Assembly (NCBI GenBank): GCA_002811675.1
Contig: PDIM01010333.1
Span: 234,146-255,750, forward strand
Source: Ichthyosporea sp. XGB-2017a
Taxonomy: Eukaryota > Opisthokonta > Ichthyosporea
Reading direction: 5' to 3'
Length of the DNA: 21,605 bases
Below, piece by piece: positions 8,828-16,340 of the stretch (positions are counted from its first letter, which is position 1; each line of letters opens with the position of its first letter). A program made the position numbers and the translations under genes. The notes beneath the pieces are model-generated. The model ran no database searches. It was given only the letters and a program-made list of their open reading frames with translations, and was not told the DNA's origin.

Positions 8828-9682
8828 ATGGCAAGTATAAGGAGGGAAAATCCCGTGTCGTCTACGGACTTGAAAAGACGTAGCGGAAATTTTGGGCAGG
8901 CTGCCAATAGAAAAAGTAAAGCAACCATTGATATGCCAACGGCTGCTTATTCAATGGGAAGTTATGTTGATCCAAAAAAGAAAATAACAAGATATTACAG
9001 TAGAATCAACAGAAGCTCGACTTTGAAGAAGTTGGCCCTTTGTGTATTTATTCTTTTCGCCTTGAAGATATACTATGATCTGAATCTAATGAATTGGGCT
9101 TGGTATGCTTCTTCGAACACAAACGAAGAAGTAGTGTGTTATGTTCCAAAAGAAGATTATGAAGCTTTGCTTGAACTAGCACATAATCTAAATAGATGGT
9201 TAACTTCCCTTAAAGCACGTAATTGGCTCGTATATGGATCATTGATTGGTGCTCTACGAAATAATAATCCAGTTCCATGGGATACCGATGTTGACATTGG
9301 GGTTTACAGACCAGATCTACTTAAATACACTGAAGAAGAAATCAAAGAGTCTGTGGAAAAGTTTGATATGCGATTAGAGTATTATAGCATATGGGGAGGG
9401 TTTTATCGAATTGTTAACAAGAAAGGCAATGCTAGAAGTGATGTTATGCTGTATGATGACAATTGGAATTCAGAATGGATGCAAAGAACGGGTTTCGAAG
9501 CTTGGATATTCTTCTTAAATTACAGAACTTATCACCGACTTCCTGCGAAGCTTCTTGAAGCACCCCTTCCTTCAGTGCCGTTCGGCGGGGAAAAAATGCA
9601 TGTGCCCAGAATGGAGAACGAAGCACTTAAGTATCAGTTCCCTCACAATTGGTGGAAGGAAGTAAGACCTCCTGGTTGCTAG
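8828..9682 (+). CDS. membrane-anchored LicD/fukutin-family transferase
   Basis: Single exon, 284 residues. The ATG at 8828 (A at -3, G at +4) is the first ATG in the frame; upstream in-frame codons lack one. A basic cytosolic head (about residues 1-65) is followed by a single hydrophobic anchor (about 69-83) and a lumenal domain. The domain has the family hallmark GSLIGALRNNNPVPWDTDVD (about 137-156): a glycine-rich start followed by a cluster of Asp at 152, 154 and 156 that in this nucleotidyltransferase-fold family binds metal and the activated donor. A later VP-x-x-E and terminal WW stretch resemble the end of fukutin-type domains. Members transfer phosphocholine (bacterial LicD), ribitol phosphate (FKTN/FKRP) or act in mannosylphosphate addition to yeast glycans (Mnn4), so a role in decorating surface glycans is likely, but donor and acceptor are unknown. 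Confidence 0.8.
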   Translation: MASIRRENPVSSTDLKRRSGNFGQAANRKSKATIDMPTAAYSMGSYVDPKKKITRYYSRINRSSTLKKLALCVFILFALKIYYDLNLMNWAWYASSNTNEEVVCYVPKEDYEALLELAHNLNRWLTSLKARNWLVYGSLIGALRNNNPVPWDTDVDIGVYRPDLLKYTEEEIKESVEKFDMRLEYYSIWGGFYRIVNKKGNARSDVMLYDDNWNSEWMQRTGFEAWIFFLNYRTYHRLPAKLLEAPLPSVPFGGEKMHVPRMENEALKYQFPHNWWKEVRPPGC

Positions 9683-9807
9683 TTTGATTCTCTGGCCCGG
9701 TCTTATTTAATTTAATTGTGTATCTCAAAAGGGCAGATGCAAGAAATGGATGGGAATCTACAAGAGTATCAATGAAAAAGGTTGCAGTTTGAAAACACGA
9801 TGAGGTC

Positions 9808-9813
9808 TTTATT
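9808..9813 (-). promoter_or_regulatory. CEP20: probable poly(A) signal of the CEP20 gene
   Basis: AATAAA on the minus strand, about 90 bases past the proposed CEP20 stop at 9908-9906. It is inside the convergent spacer shared with the LicD-like gene. Confidence 0.45.
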
Positions 9814-9905
9814 TGGAATGTAGTGGTGATTTTAGTCTTGGCAGGGTAGGCTTTACAGTTGGTTACATTGGGACGTTACGCGAGGCTTTTCCCTTTCTTT
9901 GTTGC

Positions 9906-10950
9906 TCAGCCTCGACCATGAAGAACAATCGGACCTGTTGTTGTAATTTCAGAATCAAAAGATTTAAAGTGTTATTAAACATATTGAAAACTCTTAAATT
10001 TCTCAATCGATGCAAGGATTGCTTGACTTTTGTTGCTGTTTTACGTATTTTTGATTTGTTTTCTTTTCACAATACTTACGGTCACTATCAGCAGCAAACC
10101 CCTCGTCCGTCTTTTTTCTTTCTGAAATGGATGGGGCAACAGGGACTTCAACATTCTCCTTTCCAAAGGTACGAGGTTGAGACGTGGTTGTGGAGCCTTT
10201 GTTCATAAAATGGCTTAAGAGACTGTATAGTAAAGGACTGTGTTATTTTAAGCAAAAAAAAAAACAAAAAAACAAAAAGAAAAGAGAAGAGAAGTGAAGT
10301 GCGGGAGTTTGGGTTAAAATGCATTCGGAACACTAGGCTATTGCTTTGGGAACAAGAATTCATTAGCACACTCACATATTCTTATTCTTTGGATCCTCAG
10401 TAAGATTCAATTCTTCACCAATAAATTCCCTTCCTAACTTTTGTTGAGGCTGCCCACTTTCTATAAACAATGAGGCCAAACAGATTGTTTTGAAATTCAA
10501 AAGCGCACGAAAGGGATGGATTAGAAGCTTTAACTTCATGTGCTCATGCGCTTCTTTCTGCGCTTGCATTGTGTTAAGTATGGTCACTTACCAGCCATTA
10601 AAACAGAAGCGGCGTAGTTGTATTTGTTATACTCCAAGTATTCTCTAATCAATTCATTCATAACCAAATTTTCATTACTCAATTTTGGCTTGGGATCACT
10701 CTTTTGATATTAAACATTAAAGCAAACAAAAAATCAATCACCATTTGCATCAAGAAGCACGCCAAAGTAAGTAAGTAACTTATAATCTTCACAGAATCTC
10801 ATTTGTGTTCTGTTTACTCGAATACTTTACATGTTCATCCAGAGCACAGAAAATCTCTGCCCTGATTCTAGCTTTCAGCTTGTCAAGACTACCGCGAGAC
10901 TCGAGCGCTTCTTGAAGTGCATCTTTCAACTCTTCCACTCCAGTACTCAT
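9906..10950 (-). CDS. CEP20: CEP20/FOR20 (FOPNL) centrosome and basal-body protein
   Basis: Five short exons: 10950-10831, 10700-10592, 10460-10376, 10237-10080 and 9934-9906, total 501 bases, 166 residues (human protein about 174). Donors are GTAAAG, GTAAGT, GTGAGT and GTAAGT; all acceptors end AG; introns are 130-145 bp. Every join keeps the frame and reconstructs the family pattern: VEELKDALQEALE at the N-terminus, LKARIRAEIFCALD (about 26-39), then the LisH-type segment MNELIREYLEYNKYNYAASV (about 54-73), ESGQP after the third join and IPLLYSLLSHF after the fourth. FOR20 is needed for docking or assembly of basal bodies and for ciliogenesis, consistent with a flagellated zoospore. The last exon is the least certain: if the final intron is retained, the frame ends at 10003 instead, giving 182 residues. 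Confidence 0.88.
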
Positions 10951-11380
10951 CTTCTCTCTTTCTATTTTGTTTTCACCCTTTCCAACTTAAAATCCCCCCT
11001 GAGATCCCCACAGCACAAGAAAAAGAAGATTCAAAAAATAAACAAAACAATTAAAAAATGTAAATCAATTAACCAAAACACGAAAAAAGAAAAAGGCAAA
11101 AAGTGAAAAAATGCGTTGGGTGTTGGCCGATATGTAAATTTTTTTTTAAAGACAAAGGGGGGTGAGGCTTTTTTTCTTTTATTTTTTATTTTTTTTTTGT
11201 TTCTAAATTGGATTTGAATTTTCTTGATTTCTGATTCCTTTTTTTTTATTTTGGGTCTTGAAAAAAATCAGCGTCAAAGAAAAAGAAAAATCACCAGTGT
11301 TAGAAGATCCCTCTGTGTGTGTGTTGGATTTCTTTCGCTTTTCAGTGCTGTAAGTAGGTTTAAATGTATCTGAAAGGCTT

Positions 11381-11400
11381 TGTGTGTGTGTGTGTGTGTG
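11381..11400. repeat. (TG)10 microsatellite
   Basis: Ten uninterrupted TG units in the CEP20/flavin-reductase spacer; a shorter TG tract lies near 11312-11323. Confidence 0.85.
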
Positions 11401-11476
11401 GAATACGGATACAAAGGGGGATTTGCTGAGTTTTGCTCCCTCTTCCACCAATGGTTCCTAGAATAACAAATTTGTA

Positions 11477-11557
11477 ATGAGAGATCCTTCTGATGACTAC
11501 GTGCTTCAAAAGGCATTGCAGCGTAGACAGATGCGGGGATTACATTCAAACCTTTAA
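11477..11557 (+). CDS. possible 26-residue small ORF upstream of the flavin reductase
   Basis: ATG at 11477 to TAA at 11555-11557 encodes 26 residues rich in Asp, Gln, Arg and Leu, less biased than surrounding low-complexity DNA. It could be a uORF in the flavin reductase leader, an exon fragment or chance. No family recognised. Confidence 0.15.
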   Translation: MRDPSDDYVLQKALQRRQMRGLHSNL

Positions 11558-11667
11558 AAGACTGTTTCTTCTTTTCTTGCCTTTCGTGTTCTCTTACCAA
11601 AAGTTGTCTTTTGTGTTCTTTTTTTTTATCCTTCTTAAATATCATAGGGCTTTGGATCTTTAGCGGG

Positions 11668-12502
11668 ATGAGCACAGCAGCTGCTTTCCGCTGGGGGCTG
11701 GGGGCGAACTGCTACGCTTTTCGGGTTAGTGGCTGGGCAAATAGGACATTTTCTAGCACGGGGATTCGGGGATTCTGTTCAGGGTCAAAGGGAGAGACTG
11801 GGTATCCCGATTTGCGACGAACCATGAGGCATGTTCCGTCTTCGGTTTCAGTGGTAACTGTAGGGGGTATAGCTGGGGGAAAGGTGGACTCTGCAAACAG
11901 TGTCATGAGGGGAATGACTTGCTCCTCACTAACATCCGTCTCGCTCTTTCCACCCATAGTTTCATTTTGCGTTAAAGTACCTTCTGCACTTCATAATGCG
12001 CTAAGTGAAAGACGCCAGTTTATGGTGAATGTCCTGAATGAAGATCAGGTAAGTGTTAGAATTGCGAAAGAAAAATGTGATTGAATCTATCGGATCATTT
12101 ACTAAATCTTTACATTTTCCCTTTTCATGTAGAAAGAATTAAGTGCCCAATTTTCCAAACATTATTTAACGGGTGCAGAACAGTTTGAAAATGTAAAGTT
12201 CAGCATAGACGAAGCTTCAAAAGCTCCCATTCTGCAAGACTGCCTTACTTCCATTCAGTGCGACGTCTATAGAGAGGTTAGTAGCCAGATGAAGCTGACA
12301 TAGCTTGTATTTTTGAAAAAAAGCTTATATTGACAATTTAACTTTTCAAATCACATTTTAGCCTTTGGAGGTTGGGGATCATATCATGTGGTTTGGACTT
12401 GTTAAAAATATATTTAATCACATTCCGGAAATTGATGAGGAACGGAATCACCCGCTGTTGTATTTTAACCGTTCCTATCGTAAGCTTGGGAAGCGACTGT
12501 AA
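11668..12502 (+). CDS. flavin-reductase-like FMN-binding protein, probably mitochondrial
   Basis: Three exons, 11668-12048, 12133-12276 and 12362-12502, all joined in phase 0 (introns 84 and 85 bp; donors GTAAGT and GTTAGT), give 221 residues. The first 40 or so residues are rich in Arg, Ser and Ala without acidic residues, as in a mitochondrial targeting peptide. The rest follows the flavin reductase-like split-barrel pattern: a variable head, then MTCSSLTSVSLFPPIVSFCV (flavin-binding SS-x-TSVS-x-x-P segment, about 81-100), MVNVLNEDQ at the end of exon 1, LSAQFSKHY at the start of exon 2, IQCDVYRE, then GDHIMWFGLV and PLLYFNRSYRKLG in exon 3. Family members reduce free FMN or FAD with NAD(P)H, often supplying a partner oxygenase. 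No partner is adjacent and the substrate is unknown. Confidence 0.85.
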
Positions 12503-12583
12503 ACCAAAAAAGAGGAAACAATGAACCACTACTAAACACGTCTCCTGCTATTGATCATGCCACTTCACACTGGGATGTGTTTT

Positions 12584-12589
12584 AATAAA
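12584..12589 (+). promoter_or_regulatory. probable poly(A) signal of the flavin reductase gene
   Basis: AATAAA, 82 bases past the TAA at 12500-12502, in the sense orientation. Confidence 0.55.
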
Positions 12590-12679
12590 CATTGAAGGAA
12601 GCTGGTCTTCTGATTCAAATAAGCTAAATCCTCTTCTGCACCATTTCTCCGGGGTCTCCTTTTTGTTTTTTACTTCAGT

Positions 12680-12685
12680 TTATTT
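12680..12685 (-). promoter_or_regulatory. COX7C: probable poly(A) signal of COX7C
   Basis: AATAAA on the minus strand, about 157 bases past the COX7C stop codon. Confidence 0.45.
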
Positions 12686-12841
12686 AGCACCATGGGAAGG
12701 AGCATAAATCTATACAATGAACTCGATTTCACACATTCGGCTATTCCACTTTTGTTTTTTTCTTCTTTTTATCTTTTTCACAAGGGTTATTTCTTTGTTT
12801 TTCGCTATAGACACTTTTCTAAATATACAGCTAAGAATCCT

Positions 12842-13216
12842 TTAACCGCTCTTCTTCCACTTCTGGAAGTAGAAGCCAATAAATGGAAGAGCAAATCCAG
12901 TTCCCAAAAACAAAGTAAATCTCATAGCGATACCAGCGTTAGAGCTAGTGCTGAAAGGAACAGCCTATAAAGTGAACACAAAGACAAGCGAATGTTTATG
13001 TTAACATCATACAAACCACCTTCGAAAACCCTCTACCAAACGGAATGGAGCCCTTTTCATGACCCTTTCCTTCCAAATTCCTCAACTTAACACATATAAA
13101 ACCAACACACTTACATCAGCAGGGTGCATCTCACCACCACGAACAAGGGGGCGCATAATGGGGCGCATGGCAGAACCACGGGCCAACATTCCCAAACCTC
13201 TAACTCCGTTATTCAT
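12842..13216 (-). CDS. COX7C: cytochrome c oxidase subunit VIIc (yeast Cox8-like)
   Basis: Two exons, 13216-13115 and 12964-12842, with a 150-bp intron (GTAAGT, TTTATAG) in phase 0, give 74 residues. The N-terminus is Arg-rich with no acidic residue until about residue 29, as in a mitochondrial presequence. Exon 2 encodes the mature part: AVPFSTSS, then a single membrane span MRFTLFLGTGFALPFIGFYF (about 48-67) and a basic end KWKKSG. The pattern F-x-G-x-G-F-A-x-P-F followed by a short basic tail is that of COX7C/Cox8, a small single-span subunit of respiratory complex IV in the inner membrane. The length fits the family (63-78). Both exons are too short to be conspicuous as open frames. Confidence 0.85.
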
Positions 13217-14653
13217 ATTGATCAGTTTCTTTGCTTTGCCTATATAAAGAAAATAAAAAACACAAAGAGAAGTAAGTAAGTAAGTAAATTTGCCCTTTCT
13301 TTCCTAACCATTTCTAAATAGGATCGATTTGTCTTGTTGTAGTAAAAGAAAATGAGCTATGGATTGCTCATGAACTTTCCCCTTCCCCCATTTCCCCCTC
13401 TCTTTTCCCAAGAAAGAAATTTATGGGTGAAAGAAATATAAAAAAAGGTAAATCCCAGATTCTGTTTGCCTTTCTTGTCTTTATATTCTCCTCGAGAGAA
13501 GAAAAGATGAAAGAGTCGGAAAGATATTACATTACTATGAAATCTCACAAAACAACCAATCTATTTTTTTCCTTCAAAGAAAAAAAGTCTGTTTTGATGA
13601 AAATCCGACTATACATTGGCTGTCTGTAGCGAAATTTTCCGACTTTCTTTGTTCTTCTTCCCCCTTTTCTGAATACAGACAATTAATATATTTTCCCTCC
13701 CTGGTTTAATGCAGGTATAGAAATCCCCACACCCTCACCCTTTTCTTTTTTTCCTCCCTTGGCAATCACATTGAACAACAAACACAAATCGACCCCATAT
13801 AAATTCAACTGCACAGAAAAATCAGTTAACTTACAATTTCAACAATTTAAATCAAATCAAGCTTAAATCTAATCGAAATCAACCAAATAAAAAAACAAAA
13901 GAAGGAAGAAGAAAACAAAAAAAAAAGAAAGGAAAAGAAAAAAGGAAAAAAAAGTCCAAAAGTCACAACAAAATTCTCCTTAATTCAGTTTTTTTTTTTT
14001 CACACCTTTGTAATGAATTATTCAATTTCCATCTTCCTTTAAAATACCCGAAAAATTAACAACAAAGCCCCTTTTTTTTTATATTATATCAAAAAAATTG
14101 AAAACTTATAAATAATTCTCTTTTTTCCATAGAGATTTCCCTATAATAAAAAAAAAATAGATATTTTTGGTTATGAAGATCATAATAGGCCACCCGCCAG
14201 TCGCCACCCGACGATTATTTTTCTTCTTTTTTGAAATTTTAATGTTTTTGGGTTTGGCGTGGGCTTGCCATTTTTATTATACCAAAAAGAAAAAAATAAA
14301 AATTCAAAGGATCTAATAATGCGACTTTTAGGAGGGACCACCCAATTAATAAAATAAGATAAAAAAAAAAAGTTTTTTTCTTTTTTCTTTTTGTTCCTTG
14401 TTTCCGCCAAAACCAGCTGAGGCTCTTTTTTTTAGTATTTTAAATCTCAAAAGACTTTTTTTCTTGTTTTGTTTTGTTTCTGCTTTTCTTTGACTGACTG
14501 GTGTTGATTATACTTTTGAGGTTTGTTGATAAGCGGAGATTAAAAGGAATTAAGAGGGGGAGATTAATCGCTGCTTTGGTTTAGTTTGTTGTTTTTGAGG
14601 GAGTGGGACGAGGTACAAGTGTGTACGGAGAAGAAAGATACATATATATAATC
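13217..14653. other. long AT-rich spacer between COX7C and CSTF1
   Basis: About 1.4 kb between divergent genes, so both promoters lie here. It is rich in A and T homopolymers, with an AAGT-type tetranucleotide run near 13270-13287 and a small GC-richer island near 14190-14215. Open frames here lack an ATG or are simple-sequence translations (Lys, Phe, Ser). I looked for tRNA-like T-loop motifs and for hidden exons joined by GT-AG and saw none convincing. A TATATATAAT stretch lies just upstream of the CSTF1 ATG (14642-14651). Confidence 0.5.
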
Positions 14654-16340
14654 ATGGGAACCGGGCCCGAACTTGGCAAGGATAAACTCTATTGGCTCAT
14701 AGCTAGGTAAAGTGAAATCGACTTAGGAAATGGGGGACGAGGAATTGGGAATCTTGAGCAATTGGGAAAAATAACTTAGTACTATCTATTTATAGACAGC
14801 TGTATTGATTGGAGTGTTTTGTTTTATTTTTTGTTTTTTTGTTAACGACAAATATATGTATAGTCAACTGAAGTATGACGGAAACGATTCTGCTGCGAAC
14901 ATGGTGGCGAAAAGCTCAAAGCTGGGAAAGCCTTATGGACCGAGTGATGAGCTCTTACGGGTACTGAGAGCCGGGTATGCTCAGCTTGAAAAGGAAAATG
15001 AAAATATAGATGAGAATAATCGATCTTCAGCAATAACTGCATTCTCTTCGCAGTTGGATCTTGATCGGCCGTATGAAGGTAAATTATTATGTACTAGCTT
15101 CGATTTATTTGTGACCTACTTCCTCGGAGTTTTTACTTATTTGACCCCGTTCCAATATTAGCCGTACAGTCAAGTAAATCAAATGGGCAAAGGGAATTCG
15201 TGTCTGTGTTTACTACAGTTCACAAGGGGCCCGTCTTAACTGCAGCTATGAGCAATGATGGGAAATTAGCTGCTACAGGGAGCATGGACAACTCAATCAA
15301 GATATTGGACGTTGAACTCATGCAACAAAAGCGCGATACTTCCGACACGGAGACAAAGCCTGTTCTTCGAGCGTTATATGATCACAATTCTTCCATCAAC
15401 ACCCTTGCTTTTAATCCGTCGAATTCAGACAGTCGAAGCATTTTGGCAGTGGGATCAAATGACTGTGCTGTTAAGTTCTTTGATCTATCCAAAACCTCGC
15501 AGAGACGTGCTTTCAGGTAAGTGAAGGCCCTTTTTCTTTCATGAGCTTTGTTTAAAGTGTGGGTCGTAACATTTTTTCTCACATTTGTTTGCTTGTTCTT
15601 ACTTTTGGAAAGGACTATATATGAAAGTTCGAAAGTGCAGTGTATATCGTATCACCCGTCTGGTGACTTTATGTTAGTGGGAACAGAGGAGCCTGTTCTT
15701 CGATTTTATGATTTAAAATCTCTTCAGAGCTTTGCTTGCTCAAACTCTGATGAGTATCACTTAGGTGGCATAAATGGTGTGGACTTTAATGAAGATGGGT
15801 CTAAATATGCATCCTGCAGTGAAGATGGCACGGTGAAGATATGGGATGGTGTGAGTAGTCGCTGTATACTTACCTTTCCCGGAGCCCATTCAGGAAGAGA
15901 GGTTTCTTCATTATGCTTTTCACGAAATGGGAAATACATTCTTACTACGGGAAAGGATGATGTTTGCCGACTGTGGGATGTTAATGCTGGGCGGAGTGTT
16001 ATTGAATATAAAGATGCCCGGTGTAGTAATATTAAGTGTTCGGCATCCTTTAGCTATAGCGAGGAATATGTCCTCTGTAATGACATGGGAACTAATGGGA
16101 TTGGTGTTTGGGATGCTCGAACAGGGAAGCGACTGAATTCTTATCAAGGTATGTATTGTGAAAATAAGTTATTGCTTAATTCGACGGCTAGTGAAGTTCT
16201 AATTCCACGTTTCTTTATTGTGGTTTCGTTTAGCGCACAACGCCCCAGTTCGGTGTCTCGCTACAAACCCTGATGTACTGGGGTTTGTTTCTTGTGGCGA
16301 AGATAACAGAGCACGATATTGGAAACCCTTAAATGGCTAG
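14654..16340 (+). CDS. CSTF1: cleavage stimulation factor subunit 1 (CstF-50)
   Basis: Five exons, 14654-14706, 14864-15078, 15162-15516, 15613-16148 and 16234-16340, total 1266 bases, 421 residues (human about 431). Donors are GTAAAG, GTAAAT, GTAAGT and GTATGT; introns are 83-157 bp. CstF-50 is the WD40 subunit of the nuclear complex that binds the GU-rich element downstream of AAUAAA and drives pre-mRNA cleavage. The first join restores the dimerisation segment LIASQLKYDG (human LIISQLLYDG). Seven WD-type blades follow: HKGPVLTAAMSNDGKLAATG, LYDHNSSINTLAFNP, CISYHPSGDFMLVGTEEP, GVDFNEDGSKYASCSEDG with KIWDG, CFSRNGKYILTTGKDD with LWDV, a diverged sixth, and HNAPVRCLATNP with RARYWKP in the last exon. 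The ATG has A at -3 and G at +4. The stop codon overlaps that of the convergent receptor gene. Confidence 0.92.
16214..16219 (-). promoter_or_regulatory. probable poly(A) signal of the receptor gene, inside CSTF1 intron 4
   Basis: AATAAA on the minus strand, about 118 bases past the receptor's spliced stop codon, within the 85-bp last intron of CSTF1 (16149-16233). If used, the receptor's 3' UTR would run antisense through the whole last CSTF1 exon. Confidence 0.45.

Larger units (their letters stand above)
10951..11667. promoter_or_regulatory. divergent promoter region between CEP20 and the flavin reductase
   Basis: About 720 bases between head-to-head genes. It contains a purine-rich stretch at 11017-11111, T-rich tracts, a (TG)10 tract at 11381-11400 and a short 26-codon frame. 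A GTAAGT at 11351 and a TTAAATATCATAG acceptor-like site at 11646 could bound a 5' UTR intron of the flavin reductase, but this is a guess. Confidence 0.45.
12503..12841. other. convergent spacer between flavin reductase and COX7C
   Basis: About 340 bases where two genes meet tail to tail. Plus-strand AATAAA at 12584-12589 suits the flavin reductase; minus-strand AATAAA at 12685-12680 suits COX7C. The signals are about 90 bases apart, so the two transcripts may end without much overlap. A plus-strand open frame at 12692-12970 is antisense to COX7C and is not called. Confidence 0.55.

Noticed and set aside
13269-13287. AAGT tetranucleotide run, also seen near 10766-10780, as splice donors or a shared regulatory element
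   Set aside because: The repeats look like GTAAGT on the plus strand, but the nearby genes are on the minus strand. Simple sequence is enough explanation.
14180-14410. 76-codon minus-strand open frame
   Set aside because: It lacks an ATG start and is dominated by Lys and Phe from A/T runs.
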